A stretch of DNA of 64,000 nucleotides from Schaalia odontolytica (lineage in GTDB: Bacteria; Actinomycetota; Actinomycetes; Actinomycetales; Actinomycetaceae), in contig NZ_CP046315.1 of assembly GCF_009730335.1 (NCBI RefSeq), positions 2,356,001-2,420,000 on the forward strand. Direction: 5' to 3'. Below the pieces are notes generated by a model. The model searched no databases, was not told the DNA's origin, and was given only the letters and a program-made list of their open reading frames with translations. The position numbers were made by a program, and so were the translations under genes. Position 1 is the stretch's first letter; every line of letters begins with the position of its first letter. Shown one piece after another: positions 1 to 9,519 of this stretch.

Positions 1-2
1 CG

Positions 3-2912
3 CCCTTGGCCGTCGCGTTCCCCCGCACGCCCGAGCAGGCGATCGCGGCCTTCGACCTCGCCCGCGCCCACGGCATCCCCCTCACCGCCCGAGGCGGCGG
101 CACCTCGTGCGCATCCAATGCGATCGGCCCCGGCCTCGTCCTCGATTTCTCGCGCCACATGAACCGCGTCGTCTCCATCGACCCCGAGGCCCGCACCGCC
201 ACCGTCGAGCCCGGCTGCGTCGGCTCCACCCTGCAGGCAGCAGCGGGCACGCACGGGCTGCGCTTCGGCCCTGACCCCTCATCCCAGAACCGCGCGACAA
301 TCGCCGGCATGGTCGCCAACAACGCGTGCGGCCCACACGCGACCGCATGGGGACGCACCTGCGACAACATCGTGTCCCTGGATTGCGTCGACGGACAGGG
401 CCGACGCTTCACGGCCACGACCGGACACGACGGCGCACTCAGCGACGTGCCCGGCCTCGCCTCGCTCATCGACTCGAACCTGGCCCCCATCCGCACCGAG
501 CTCGGCCGATTCAAGCGCCAGGTTTCCGGCTACTCCCTCGAGCACCTCACCCCCGAAGGAGGGCGCAACCTCGCCGCTATGCTCGCGGGCACCGAGGGAA
601 CGCTCGTCCTCATCCTGTCCATCACCGTGCGTCTCGTCCCCCTGCCCGAAGCCCCGGTCCTGGCGGCCCTCGGCTACCGTTCCATGATCGACGCGGCCGA
701 CGACGTGCCCGCACTGCTCGCCCACTCGCCCCTCGCCGTCGAAGGTATGGACCGCCGCCTCGTCGACGTCGTACGCGCACACAAGGGGCCCGGCGCCGTC
801 CCCGCCCTGCCCGAGGGCGACGGCTGGCTCCTCGTCGAGGTCGGCGCCCCCGGCGAAGACCTGGAGGTCACCCTTGAGCGCGCACGCGCCCTGTGCGCCG
901 ACTCGGCCGCCGTCGATACGGTCGTCTACCCGCCGGGCGCACAGGCCTCGGCGCTGTGGAGGATCCGCGCGGACGGCGCGGGCCTGGGCGGACGTACGCC
1001 TCCGGACGGCGCGGGCGGCGGCGACCAGCAGGCCTGGCCCGGCTTCGAGGACGCGGCCGTCCCACCCGAAAACCTCGGGGACTACCTGCGGGACTTCACC
1101 GCCCTCATGGAGGAGTTCGACATCGACGGCCTCCTCTACGGTCACTTCGGCGACGGCTGCGTTCACGTGCGCCTCGCAATGCCCCTCGACACCCCCAAGG
1201 GCGTCGCCCACTCGCGCGCATTCCTGCAGTCCGCGGCCCGTATCTGCGCCGCGCACGGAGGCTCCGTCTCCGGCGAGCACGGCGACGGCCGCGCCCGCGG
1301 CGAGCTCCTGCATTTCATGTACTCCCCCGAGATGCTCGACCTCTTCGCGCGCGTCAAGCACGTCTTTGACCCGGGCAACCTCCTCAACCCGGGAGTCCTC
1401 GCCGCGCCCATGGACGAGGCCGAGGCCGCTTCCCGCTCAAAGGCGCGCACTGCCGGTTTCGCCGGCAATTCCGTGGAGTTGCAGCCAGGCGTCGATCCCC
1501 TCGATCGCAACCTACGACGAGTGGCCGCCCACCCGATGCCCGCGGACGGCGGATTCGCATTCACCCACGACGGCGGCGACTTCACAGCCGCCGTCCACCG
1601 CTGCACCGGCGTAGGCAAGTGCCGCGCGGGAGTATCGGGAACCTTCATGTGCCCGTCCTACCTGGCCACACGCGACGAGAAGGACGTGACCCGAGGCCGC
1701 GCTCGCATCCTCCAGGAGGCCGCAAACTCACAGCTCGTCAAAGCCATCGACTCCCCCGAGGTCCTCGAGGCCCTCGACCTGTGTCTGGCTTGCAAGGCCT
1801 GCTCGGCCGACTGCCCCGCCGGAGTCGACATGGCCCGCTACCGCTCCGAAGCACTCTTCCGCACCTACCGAGGACGCCTGCGTCCCCTCAGTCACTACAC
1901 GCTCGGCTGGCTGCCGCGACTCACCCGCGTCACCGCGCGCGTGCCCGGCCTGGCTGCCGTCGCGAACGCCCTCATGTCGGTAGCACCGCTGCGATCCATG
2001 GCCTTCCGCATCATTGGCCTCGATCCTCGCCGTGGCATGCCCGACCTCCAGTCCGGCACCTTCACCGCGTGGGCTCGGCGCCGGTCGCTGCTCGCCACAT
2101 CCGTGCCTCCCCATTCCGACCCCGGCACCTCTGCCCGCGAGCGCGAGGCGACCACTGCCTCGTCGCTGCCGGATTCCCCGATCCTGAGCGGCCCGCGCGA
2201 TCCCGGCGGGCGGCCGTACGCGCTCGTGTGGGCGGACTCGTTTAGCCAGACCCTGGACGACACGGGTGCGCGCGCGGTCGTCAACGTGCTCGAGGCCAAC
2301 GGTTTCGCTCCGATCGTCGCGCCGGACGCGTGCTGCGGGCTCACGTGGATCACGACGGGTCAGCTGACCGGGGCCAAGAAGCACCTCACGTCACTGCTCG
2401 GCGCACTCGCCCCCTTCGCCGCGTCGGGAATCCCAATCGTCGGCGTCGAGCCATCGTGCACGGCGGTGCTGCGCGACGACCTGGCGGACCTGCTGCCCGA
2501 CGACCCACGTTCGGCGCTCGTGTCGGGCGCGACCCACACCCTTGCGGAGGTACTGTCTGCGGTTCCCGCGTCCGCCCGTCACCTGCCGAGCCTGGAAGGC
2601 GTCGAGATCGTGGCGCAGCCGCACTGCCACCACTACTCCGTCATGGGGTGGGACACGGACCAGGCGCTACTCGAATCGTTGGGAGCGCGCGTCACACGCC
2701 TCGAGGGCTGCTGCGGCCTAGCCGGGAACTTTGGCATGGAGGCGGGCCACTACGATCTGTCGGTCGCGGTCGCATCACACTCACTGCTGCCCACGTTGTC
2801 GGCACATCCGGAGGCCGTGTACCTGGCGGATGGCTTCTCGTGCCGTACCCAGGCCGCGCAGCTGGCGGACCGCGGTGGCGTCCACCTGGCGACGCTGCTG
2901 GCGTCGCGCTAG
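3..2912 (+). CDS. FAD-linked oxidase / Fe-S / cysteine-rich domain fusion protein (5' end outside window)
   Basis: A D-lactate/glycolate-type dehydrogenase in which the flavin subunit and the iron-sulfur subunit are fused. The reading frame is open to the window edge and already starts inside the FAD-binding PCMH fold (GGGTSCASNAIG near residue 30), so the true start lies upstream; a TTG at position 6 is only the first in-frame candidate. Domains in order: PCMH FAD-binding (1-210), FAD-oxidase C-terminal domain (about 250-470, with YGHFGDGCVHVR and SGEHGDG), a 4Fe-4S dicluster region (CTGVGKC near 533; CLACKACSADCP near 593), then two CCG cysteine-rich modules (CCGLTW near 776, EGCCGLAG near 902). 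The family oxidises 2-hydroxy acids and passes electrons to quinone or other carriers at the membrane. The exact substrate cannot be read from the sequence. Confidence 0.88.
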   Translation, partial: PLAVAFPRTPEQAIAAFDLARAHGIPLTARGGGTSCASNAIGPGLVLDFSRHMNRVVSIDPEARTATVEPGCVGSTLQAAAGTHGLRFGPDPSSQNRATIAGMVANNACGPHATAWGRTCDNIVSLDCVDGQGRRFTATTGHDGALSDVPGLASLIDSNLAPIRTELGRFKRQVSGYSLEHLTPEGGRNLAAMLAGTEGTLVLILSITVRLVPLPEAPVLAALGYRSMIDAADDVPALLAHSPLAVEGMDRRLVDVVRAHKGPGAVPALPEGDGWLLVEVGAPGEDLEVTLERARALCADSAAVDTVVYPPGAQASALWRIRADGAGLGGRTPPDGAGGGDQQAWPGFEDAAVPPENLGDYLRDFTALMEEFDIDGLLYGHFGDGCVHVRLAMPLDTPKGVAHSRAFLQSAARICAAHGGSVSGEHGDGRARGELLHFMYSPEMLDLFARVKHVFDPGNLLNPGVLAAPMDEAEAASRSKARTAGFAGNSVELQPGVDPLDRNLRRVAAHPMPADGGFAFTHDGGDFTAAVHRCTGVGKCRAGVSGTFMCPSYLATRDEKDVTRGRARILQEAANSQLVKAIDSPEVLEALDLCLACKACSADCPAGVDMARYRSEALFRTYRGRLRPLSHYTLGWLPRLTRVTARVPGLAAVANALMSVAPLRSMAFRIIGLDPRRGMPDLQSGTFTAWARRRSLLATSVPPHSDPGTSAREREATTASSLPDSPILSGPRDPGGRPYALVWADSFSQTLDDTGARAVVNVLEANGFAPIVAPDACCGLTWITTGQLTGAKKHLTSLLGALAPFAASGIPIVGVEPSCTAVLRDDLADLLPDDPRSALVSGATHTLAEVLSAVPASARHLPSLEGVEIVAQPHCHHYSVMGWDTDQALLESLGARVTRLEGCCGLAGNFGMEAGHYDLSVAVASHSLLPTLSAHPEAVYLADGFSCRTQAAQLADRGGVHLATLLASR

Positions 2913-3018
2913 GTGAGCGCGCTGTCGGAACTGACATGGGCTTCCCAGTTGGCCAAACGCAGCTACAGCCCCCGTCCTGACAGGGGAGAAAACGCCACAG
3001 ACATACCAATCGGTCAGG

Positions 3019-3024
3019 TACAAT
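3019..3024 (+). promoter_or_regulatory. -10 element (TACAAT) of a leaderless promoter
   Basis: TACAAT ends exactly six bases before the ATG at 3031 and there is no Shine-Dalgarno sequence. This places transcription start at or next to the start codon, as in leaderless actinobacterial mRNAs. Confidence 0.55.
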
Positions 3025-3030
3025 ACGGTC

Positions 3031-3621
3031 ATGTACTTCTTCGTCGCCGTGCTGCTGTGGCTCGTGTTTTTCTTCGCCATCTGGTACTACAAGAAACTCG
3101 TCCTGTGGGTGCTTCTCTCCCCGGACTACCTCCTCATCATCGGCGGGGTCGGAGCCTTCACCGTCGATCACATGTGGTGGCTCACCTCGACCAGGCAAGC
3201 CCACTACGTCTGGGCGACCCTGGCGATGATGGCCGTCGGCTTCGGATACCACGCCCTCAATAGGTGGCTCTACCTGAGGTCGGCCCACACCTACAAGATC
3301 GTCAGCTTCCCCTTCGTCGTCGCCTCCAGCCTCGTCATCATGCTGGGCCTCGTCCTGAAGATAGCCGACGAGGTCGCCCCGCGCCTGGCCGACAACCCCA
3401 CGGTTCAACACGTCATCTACATCATCATCGGGATCGTCCTGGCGATTGTCGCGTGGATGAAACGCCAGTCGACGATGGCCAGGCTCTTCCCGCCGGAACC
3501 GAGCCTGGTCATCAACGGCGACGTGACGATCAACGGCGGAGAGGTCACCGCACAGGCCCCCGAGGCGCCCGAGTCTCCCTGCACCCATCCCGGCAGCGAC
3601 ACGGGCGTGGCCTCCTACTGA
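3031..3621 (+). CDS. Small multi-pass membrane protein, function unknown
   Basis: 196 residues with about five hydrophobic segments (roughly 1-20, 24-46, 60-76, 88-108, 124-140), followed by a polar tail of about 50 residues that contains two adjacent INGDV/INGGEV-like strands. I do not recognise the family. The start is the ATG at 3031, because a TACAAT -10 element sits six bases upstream. It stands alone on the plus strand, convergent with the iron-uptake/ApbE genes, and is followed by about 850 bp of repeat-bearing non-coding DNA. It is real by codon pattern and membrane topology; no role can be assigned. Confidence 0.7.
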   Translation: MYFFVAVLLWLVFFFAIWYYKKLVLWVLLSPDYLLIIGGVGAFTVDHMWWLTSTRQAHYVWATLAMMAVGFGYHALNRWLYLRSAHTYKIVSFPFVVASSLVIMLGLVLKIADEVAPRLADNPTVQHVIYIIIGIVLAIVAWMKRQSTMARLFPPEPSLVINGDVTINGGEVTAQAPEAPESPCTHPGSDTGVASY

Positions 3622-3811
3622 CACCCGATCGGCCCGGCAATCCGCACCAAAGCCCAGCACTCAGCATCCCACCGACACATGTCGCAGACTACTCAAGCAA
3701 CGAAACAACACACCGCACCCATCCGACAGCAATCGTCGAGCGTCGAGCGATGTGCGTCGTTTGTCGTTTGTCAACAGATTGCCTCGATAGCACTTGTTGT
3801 TGAGAGTGCTA

Positions 3812-3895
3812 CACCCGATCCGTCAGCATTGCACCCTTTCTGTTCGGGTGCAGCGCTTCATAACGGGTGCACCGCCCCGCAACGGGTGCAGCGCC
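3812..3895. repeat. Intergenic dyad element, word TGCACCCGAT (copy 1)
   Basis: The word CACCCGATC and a TGCACCC half appear in direct orientation, followed by GGGTGCAGCG and AACGGGTGCA (the same word inverted) and a further AACGGGTGCAGCG. The first 44 nt recur at 4016 with one mismatch. It lies between convergent genes and could fold into nested hairpins. Confidence 0.7.
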
Positions 3896-4015
3896 ACACG
3901 GCGCTCCAACGGCACAGCACACAATCAAGCACCAACCACCACACACGGCAAGACAAGAGTACCAGCACCCACAACGGATACAGACCCCACAACAGCCACA
4001 ACACAAGCAGCGATA

Positions 4016-4080
4016 CACCCGATCCATCAGCATTGCACCCTTTCTGTTCGGGTGCAGCGCCACACAACGGGTGCATTGCC
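4016..4080. repeat. Intergenic dyad element, word TGCACCCGAT (copy 2)
   Basis: A direct repeat of the element at 3812: 4016-4059 matches 3812-3855 with one difference. It is followed by AACGGGTGCA, the word in inverted orientation. A related third copy is at 46534. Confidence 0.7.
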
Positions 4081-4472
4081 AGTGGCTCATCCCCTGCACA
4101 CCAGTCCACACGCAACGGTGATAACGCGGAGGTACTCCTGATGCACGTCGGTAATCGTCGAGGTCAACCTCAACAACGATCCCGCGCCTCACACCGCTCA
4201 GCTGACGGTCATCACAGTTGTCTCAGTACTTCCTCGACGGGTGAATGATCACAGGGGCATAGGACAACACACGGTTGCACCAGCACTCATAGCCTCCACC
4301 GCATGGCGGCCGTCAACGGAGCGACAACGGGAACGAACACGCCCGTCGAGCGTTCGGTTGCGAGTCTCGGCAGTGTCACATCACGCCTGGCGGGTAGACC
4401 ACATGAGCCCCGTCCCTCGCCCCCCACCCTCTCGCCATGCGGGCACCGACCAGGCCTGACCGCGCCTGGACC
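4081..4472. other. Non-coding spacer with no recognised feature
   Basis: Lies between the second TGCACCC element and the 3' end of apbE. Reading frames here have no convincing start, domain or codon pattern. I see no RNA gene or clear terminator. Confidence 0.4.
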
Positions 4473-5636
4473 TCATCCCTGCTCAGCACGCACAATGCCC
4501 ACAACCTTCGTCGAGGCCAGGGCGCCAGACAGGCGCGACCATCGGGCCACGACGTCCGAAACATCGATGGACGGGTCAACGAGCAGTGCCGTCGACAGGG
4601 CCTCCGCCAGCACACCCGACGAGGCCACGACACTGACTTGTCGCACACCTGCATGAGCGGGGTATCCCGTACGCGGGTCGATGATGTGGTGGTCGAAAAC
4701 ACGACCACCACCGACAGATGTTTCACGCGATGTTTCACGCGCACGACGATCCGCCGCAGGCCCCACCAGAGGACCCACCGCACTCCCCGCCGCAGACCCC
4801 GCACAAACCGCACGCACACCGCCCAGCGGCCCCAGGTTGTCGCCAGACGTCGACAGGGACGCCATGCCACCCGCAGGCAACTCGACGATACCAGCGACCG
4901 ACGTGGGCCCACCTTGAGGGTCGCGCAGGCCCGCGCGCCACGAAGAGCCGTCGGCGCGAGTCCCGAACACCGACACCGACGACGTCCCCACCGACACGAG
5001 GACGCCGCGCGCCCCCATAGCCACTGCCAGATCGCGGCACGCGTCGGCGGTGCATCCCTTCGCGATACCGCCCAGGTCGAGGCTTGGGCTGGGCGCATCC
5101 ACACCGCCCACGGACTCACCAGGGAGACCCATCACCCAACGCCGTTCGCCCACACGCGACAGCAAACCCCACGACGACGCGCGCAACGCCGCCTCCACGA
5201 CACGCTCAGAAGGCGCGGGCGGCAAGGGCGCACCCGCGACGTACGCGGCCCGCATCGACTTAACATCCCAGGCGGCAACGAGCGGCCCGATCAGCGGGTT
5301 GAACGCTCCCCCGGTTGCCTCCGCGAGCGCCAGCGCGTCGCGCAGCAGCCGGTCGGTTTCTTCACTGACGACAAGGCCGAGGCCGGCCACGGCGGAATCG
5401 GCCCCGCAACGGGATGCACCGCCACCGCACCCAGTCGAAGCAACAGCGGCATTGAGTCGCGACACCTCGGAGGAAGGCCGGAACACGCTCCACATGTCCT
5501 CGTGGCGTGCAACAACGCCCACGACTGCGTTGACGATCGCCATACCGTCCCCGCCCCAGCCGATGATGTCGACGCGGGTGCCCATCGCGGGGAAGGAGGA
5601 TCGCCACGTGGGCGCTACCCCCGCGGACTCAGCCAT
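4473..5636 (-). CDS. apbE: ApbE-type FAD:protein FMN transferase
   Basis: ApbE attaches FMN covalently, through a phosphoester bond, to a Thr/Ser of FMN-binding domains in exported proteins, using FAD and Mg2+. Family hallmarks are FPAMGTRVDI near the N terminus, SLDLGGIAKGCTADACRDL, HHIIDPRTGYP and the C-terminal ALSTALLVD. The usual GGD of the FAD site reads GTS here. The start at 5636 is preferred because GGGGGA lies seven bases upstream and it does not invade the previous gene; an ATG at 5714 would overlap that gene by 41 bp. No signal peptide is evident. It is the last gene of the iron-uptake locus and directly follows a lipoprotein with an FMN-attachment motif, its obvious substrate. 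Confidence 0.88.
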   Translation of the reverse strand: MAESAGVAPTWRSSFPAMGTRVDIIGWGGDGMAIVNAVVGVVARHEDMWSVFRPSSEVSRLNAAVASTGCGGGASRCGADSAVAGLGLVVSEETDRLLRDALALAEATGGAFNPLIGPLVAAWDVKSMRAAYVAGAPLPPAPSERVVEAALRASSWGLLSRVGERRWVMGLPGESVGGVDAPSPSLDLGGIAKGCTADACRDLAVAMGARGVLVSVGTSSVSVFGTRADGSSWRAGLRDPQGGPTSVAGIVELPAGGMASLSTSGDNLGPLGGVRAVCAGSAAGSAVGPLVGPAADRRARETSRETSVGGGRVFDHHIIDPRTGYPAHAGVRQVSVVASSGVLAEALSTALLVDPSIDVSDVVARWSRLSGALASTKVVGIVRAEQG

Positions 5637-5673
5637 CGCCTCGTCCCCCGGGGTGCCGGCGAAGCGCGAAGCC

Positions 5674-6249
5674 TCAGCCGTCGGAGCCTCCGAGGTCCTT
5701 GTCGAGGTCGCCATCCTTGGTGGCGTCGTTCAGGCCGGGGATGTTGATGTCGTCGGCGCCGTCCGGGGAGACGCCCTGGGCGGCGGCGATGGCGCGGATG
5801 GCGGCCTGCACGAACTGCTGGTGGGCGACGGTGGCGCCGGTGATGACGTCGACCTTGGCGGGGTCGCCGACCTTGGTGAGGTTGTCGGAGTACTCCTGGT
5901 AGGAGGCGACGGCAGCCTGCGCCTTCTTGTAGTAGTCCTCGTTGAAGACTTCGCCCGCGGAGTTCTTGCCGTACTCGGCGCCCTTGTCGGTGCCGTCGGC
6001 CAGCGTCGTCTCGTAGGAGGTCGCGGTGATGCGCCCGCCCTCGACGGTGATGGTGATGGTGCCGATGGAGCCCTGGTCGTCGGCGTTGGACTGGGCGGTC
6101 CAGGTGCCGTCGCTCATGGGCTTGGTCATGTCCAGGCCGGTGTTGGGCGTGCACGCGGCCAGGATGGTCGCGCCGAGGGCGCCGAGGACCGCATACGAGG
6201 CCGGAGCAACCCAGCGGGATCGGCTCTCAACAGGGGTGGGCGTGGTCAT
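5674..6249 (-). CDS. FMN-binding domain lipoprotein
   Basis: 191 residues. The N terminus has a hydrophobic segment ending in the lipobox ILAAC, so it is predicted to be lipid-anchored on the outer face of the membrane. The rest is an FMN_bind domain whose attachment motif is ITGATV near residue 145, where the second Thr would carry FMN linked by ApbE. The ATG overlaps the stop of the upstream ABC ATPase (ATGA), implying translational coupling. In this iron locus it could pass electrons to Fe(III) or to the DUF2318 protein; that role is inferred from context. The C-terminal tail is very acidic. Confidence 0.85.
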   Translation of the reverse strand: MTTPTPVESRSRWVAPASYAVLGALGATILAACTPNTGLDMTKPMSDGTWTAQSNADDQGSIGTITITVEGGRITATSYETTLADGTDKGAEYGKNSAGEVFNEDYYKKAQAAVASYQEYSDNLTKVGDPAKVDVITGATVAHQQFVQAAIRAIAAAQGVSPDGADDINIPGLNDATKDGDLDKDLGGSDG

Positions 6250-7043
6250 CGCACCTTGTCCTTTCCGCTGCGCGCGTCGCCGTCGCGGCCGGGCAGGACC
6301 AGGCCGGAGGCGCGCTGTTCGAAGTCGTGGTCGTGCCAGGTTTCCTTGACGACCTTGCCGTGGTCGAGTCGGATTTCGCGCTGGCCCTGTTCGGCGACGA
6401 GCGCGTCGTGGGTGACGACCATGAGGGTCGTGCCGTCCTGGTGAAGCTGGTTGAACAGGTCGAGGACGATCTCCTCGTTGGTTTCGTCCAGGTTGCCGGT
6501 GGGCTCGTCGGCCAGCAGCAGCTTGGGGTAGTTGATGAGGGCGCGCGCCACGCACACGCGCTGCTGCTCGCCGCCGGAGAGCTGGCGCGGCAGGTGGGTG
6601 GCACGGTCGGCGAGGCCGACGCGGTCCAGGGCCTCGAGGGCTTCCTTCTCGTCGGGCATCGAGTGGTAGTACTGGGCGACCATGACGTTCTCAAGGGCGG
6701 TGAGGTGGCCGATGAGGTGGAACTGCTGGAAGACGAGGCCGATGGTGCGGCAGCGTACCTCGGTGAGCTCGTCGGCGGTCAGGTCGGAGATGTCGTGCCC
6801 GTCCAGCATGACGGTGCCCTTGGTGGCGGTGTCCATGGCGCCGACGATGTTCATGAGGGTGGTCTTGCCTGAGCCGGAGGGGCCGACGATGGAGACCCAC
6901 TGGCCGCGCGGGATCTCGAGGGACACGTTGTCGAGGGCGTGCAGGTCCCCGTAGATCTTGGAGACGCCCTCGAGGCTCAGCAGCGCGTCCGTGGGGGCCG
7001 ACGAGGCCGGGGTGGCGGTGGAGGTGGTCATGGTGACTCTCAT
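6246..7043 (-). CDS. ABC transporter ATPase (MacB/LolD type)
   Basis: 265 residues with Walker A GPSGSGKTTL, Q-loop region LVFQQFHLIG, signature LSGGEQQR and Walker B LLLADEPTGNLD. It powers the two FtsX-like permeases encoded just upstream. Its ATG at 7043 overlaps the stop of the preceding permease gene (ATGA); an internal ATG at 7031 is an alternative start. A C-terminal extension of about 30 residues follows the nucleotide-binding domain. Homologous ATPases belong to the P19/FTR1 iron locus (for example Campylobacter jejuni Cj1663). MacB-type complexes usually transmit force across the membrane rather than import a substrate. Confidence 0.9.
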   Translation of the reverse strand: MRVTMTTSTATPASSAPTDALLSLEGVSKIYGDLHALDNVSLEIPRGQWVSIVGPSGSGKTTLMNIVGAMDTATKGTVMLDGHDISDLTADELTEVRCRTIGLVFQQFHLIGHLTALENVMVAQYYHSMPDEKEALEALDRVGLADRATHLPRQLSGGEQQRVCVARALINYPKLLLADEPTGNLDETNEEIVLDLFNQLHQDGTTLMVVTHDALVAEQGQREIRLDHGKVVKETWHDHDFEQRASGLVLPGRDGDARSGKDKVR

Positions 7044-8236
7044 TCTCCGCGCAGGACGAGCGCGGGGTCGACGGCCAGTGCACGGCGCACGGGCGGGAGG
7101 CAGGCGAGGACGGCGATGAGGATCGAGCAGGCGACCGTGCCGAGGAGGATGACGGGGTGCAGCGAGATGGAGCGGTGGAACACGGAGGTGGAGATGAGGA
7201 CGGCGAGGCCGTAGCCGGCCCCGGCGCCCAGGAGGCCTCCGATGAGGCCGAGCATGACGCCCTCACCCATGAACTCGCGGGTGATGGATCGGGCGGTGGC
7301 ACCCAGGGCCTTGCGCAGGCCGATCTCGTTGCGGCGCTCGGTGACGACGGCGATCATCGTCGTGGACACGCCGATCATGGTCAGCGCAAGCACGATGACG
7401 GTGATGACGACGAGGAGGGAGCGCAGCATCGCCAGCACGCCCGTGTCGGACTGGGCGAGGCGGCGCACGGTCTGGGCGTGAACGTCGGGGTTCGCGGCGT
7501 TCATCGCGTCGGCGATGGCGCTGAGCTGATCGCCTTCCAGGGCGATCGAATACTCGGCGAGCGACACGGCGCCGGTCTGCCCGGTCAGCGTGCTCATGTC
7601 CTGTCTGGACATGTACACGTAGCCGTCTTCGTTGCCTCCGGTCTTGAGGATGCCGGACACGGTCAGGGTGACAGTACGCGGATCGACCTTCAGGCCGGGC
7701 GCCGGGGCGCCGGACTGTACCTGCGCGCCCTTCGAGGAAGCGCCGGCGTCCAGCTGGCTCACCGTGATCGTGTCCCCCGCCTTCACGTCGATCGTCGAGG
7801 CGACCTGCTCACCGACGAGGATCTGACCCGTCGCAGCGGGCCATTCCCCGTCCACGTACCAGTACGGGTTCATGGCGTGCACGGCCTCCAGGTCGGCGCC
7901 GCCCGCGACGTAGGGCTGGTCGTTAATCGTGACCGTCTCGTAGTCAAAGGCTGCGGATCCGACCAGAGCGCTCGCGGGCACCTGGGCGGTCGCGGCGGCC
8001 ACGGCCTCGTCCGTGATGGGCACGTCACCGGCGGGGGTGACGACGAGGTTGGCGCCGTAGGAGCGGATCTCTCGGGCCAGCTGGGCCGGCACGTCGACGG
8101 CGATCGTGACGAGGCCGGACAGCGTGGTCGCGCCGATGGCGACGGCGAGGATCGCGATGAGGACGCGGGAGCGACGGCGCAGGATGGAGGAGGTGACCAT
8201 CCGCCAGAACATTGCTCGTCTGGACATGTGCATCAC
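7040..8236 (-). CDS. FtsX/MacB-like ABC permease
   Basis: 398 residues: one N-terminal membrane helix (about 20-45), a large extracytoplasmic domain (about 50-270), then three C-terminal helices, the FtsX/MacB topology. NEIGLRKALGA precedes the second helix group, and the protein ends in the typical DPALVLRGE. The ATG overlaps the stop of the upstream permease by four bases. It pairs with the neighbouring paralogue (8233-9510) to form a heterodimer with the ATPase. Homologues accompany FTR1 and P19 in other bacteria. Confidence 0.87.
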   Translation of the reverse strand: MMHMSRRAMFWRMVTSSILRRRSRVLIAILAVAIGATTLSGLVTIAVDVPAQLAREIRSYGANLVVTPAGDVPITDEAVAAATAQVPASALVGSAAFDYETVTINDQPYVAGGADLEAVHAMNPYWYVDGEWPAATGQILVGEQVASTIDVKAGDTITVSQLDAGASSKGAQVQSGAPAPGLKVDPRTVTLTVSGILKTGGNEDGYVYMSRQDMSTLTGQTGAVSLAEYSIALEGDQLSAIADAMNAANPDVHAQTVRRLAQSDTGVLAMLRSLLVVITVIVLALTMIGVSTTMIAVVTERRNEIGLRKALGATARSITREFMGEGVMLGLIGGLLGAGAGYGLAVLISTSVFHRSISLHPVILLGTVACSILIAVLACLPPVRRALAVDPALVLRGE

Positions 8237-9510
8237 CTTCCGTGCAGGACTTCCGCCGCGTTGAGGCGCAGCAGGTAGCGGATCGCCGGGATGGAGGCTC
8301 CCAGGACGACGAGGATGACAAGGACGGTGACGAGGCCGACGACGACGGGCACGAAGGCGATGGAGGAGCCAAAAACCATGTAGCCGATCGCCTGCGCGAG
8401 GGCGAGGCCTCCGCCGTAGCCGATGGCGCCGCCGACCAGGCCGACGACGATCGTCTCCGTCAGGAACAGCGAGATGATCTGCTTATCCTTGGCACCCACG
8501 GCCTTCATGAGACCGATTTCGCTGGAGCGCTCCATGACGCCCGCGGTCACCAGGTTCGCGATGGCCAGGGCCGAGGCGATGAGCGCCAGGACGGTCACGA
8601 GGACCATGAGCAGCTGGGTCTTCTCCAGGATCGTGCCTTCGGACTCGGCGACCTGGCGGACCGGGCGGGCCACGGAGTCCGTCATGACTTCCTCGATCTG
8701 GTAGGCGATCGAGGAGACGTAGGCGGTGCAGTACCAGGTTTCCTTCTCGGACACGCTCAGCGAGTTCGGGTTCTTCGCGGCCTTGCGCGCCAGGTCGTTG
8801 TCGGGGGTGGTCAGGGCGGAGACCTCGACGCTGCCGACGACGCCCTCGCGCTCGAGGAGCTCCTGGGCTTGCGCCAGCTGAATGTACACGCCGCGGTCGG
8901 CATCGTCGCCACTGGTGAGGATGCCGCGCACCGTGAACTCGCGCGTGATTCCCTCGCGGGTCAGGGTGAAGGTGTCGCCGACGCCGAGGCCGTGGGCAGC
9001 CGCGTAGGTGGTGCCAACAAGGGCGCCGCTCTCGTCGTCGTCCGCGGGCCACGACCCCTCGATGCCCCACCAGCCGCGCAGCTTGTCGAGGCCGGTTTCG
9101 ACGCTCTCGCCGGTGGCCAGCTCGAGGTGGTGGCTGAACCAGGTACCGGTCGTGGGCACGTGCTCACCGCTCGCGTCGGTGGCGGACACACTCAGCAGGG
9201 GTGCGAAGTCGAGGATGTTGTAGGTCCAGAAGATCGTCTTGATGTTGCCGAGCTCGTCCTCGCGCAGGTAGGAACGGGACTCGGTGGCCTCGCCCGTGGA
9301 GTAGAGGTCGTCGAGGACGGCCGCGCCCTGGGGGCGCACGACGATGTTGGCGCCGTAGGACTTGAGTTCCTGGTTGACCTTGTCGCCCACGTTGAACATG
9401 ACGGAGAGCATGGACGTGGCGACGCAGGCGCCCAGCGCGACGGTCAGGGCGATCATCAGGTGGCGATTGCCGCGCCTCGTGAGGGCGCCGCGCAGCATTC
9501 GGACGAACAC
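8233..9510 (-). CDS. FtsX/MacB-like ABC permease
   Basis: 425 residues with the same topology as its downstream neighbour: an N-terminal helix (LMIALTVALGACVATSML), a long extracellular domain, SEIGLMKAVGAKDKQI, three C-terminal helices and the ending LNAAEVLHGR. The start is a GTG at 9510 with AAGGGG upstream; it lies nine bases after the DUF2318 gene, so the genes are co-transcribed. The two permeases are paralogues and probably form a heterodimer. Confidence 0.87.
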   Translation of the reverse strand: MFVRMLRGALTRRGNRHLMIALTVALGACVATSMLSVMFNVGDKVNQELKSYGANIVVRPQGAAVLDDLYSTGEATESRSYLREDELGNIKTIFWTYNILDFAPLLSVSATDASGEHVPTTGTWFSHHLELATGESVETGLDKLRGWWGIEGSWPADDDESGALVGTTYAAAHGLGVGDTFTLTREGITREFTVRGILTSGDDADRGVYIQLAQAQELLEREGVVGSVEVSALTTPDNDLARKAAKNPNSLSVSEKETWYCTAYVSSIAYQIEEVMTDSVARPVRQVAESEGTILEKTQLLMVLVTVLALIASALAIANLVTAGVMERSSEIGLMKAVGAKDKQIISLFLTETIVVGLVGGAIGYGGGLALAQAIGYMVFGSSIAFVPVVVGLVTVLVILVVLGASIPAIRYLLRLNAAEVLHGR

Positions 9511-9519
9511 GCGATCCCC

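Noticed and set aside
3787-3812. CIRCE-like inverted repeat (TAGCACT ... AGTGCTA)
   Set aside because: The arms match the HrcA site only partly, the spacer is eight rather than nine bases, and no downstream chaperone gene or promoter exists here.
3679-4248. Open frame of 189 codons over the TGCACCC elements
   Set aside because: Low-complexity Ser/His/Gln-rich translation driven by repeats; no start signal.
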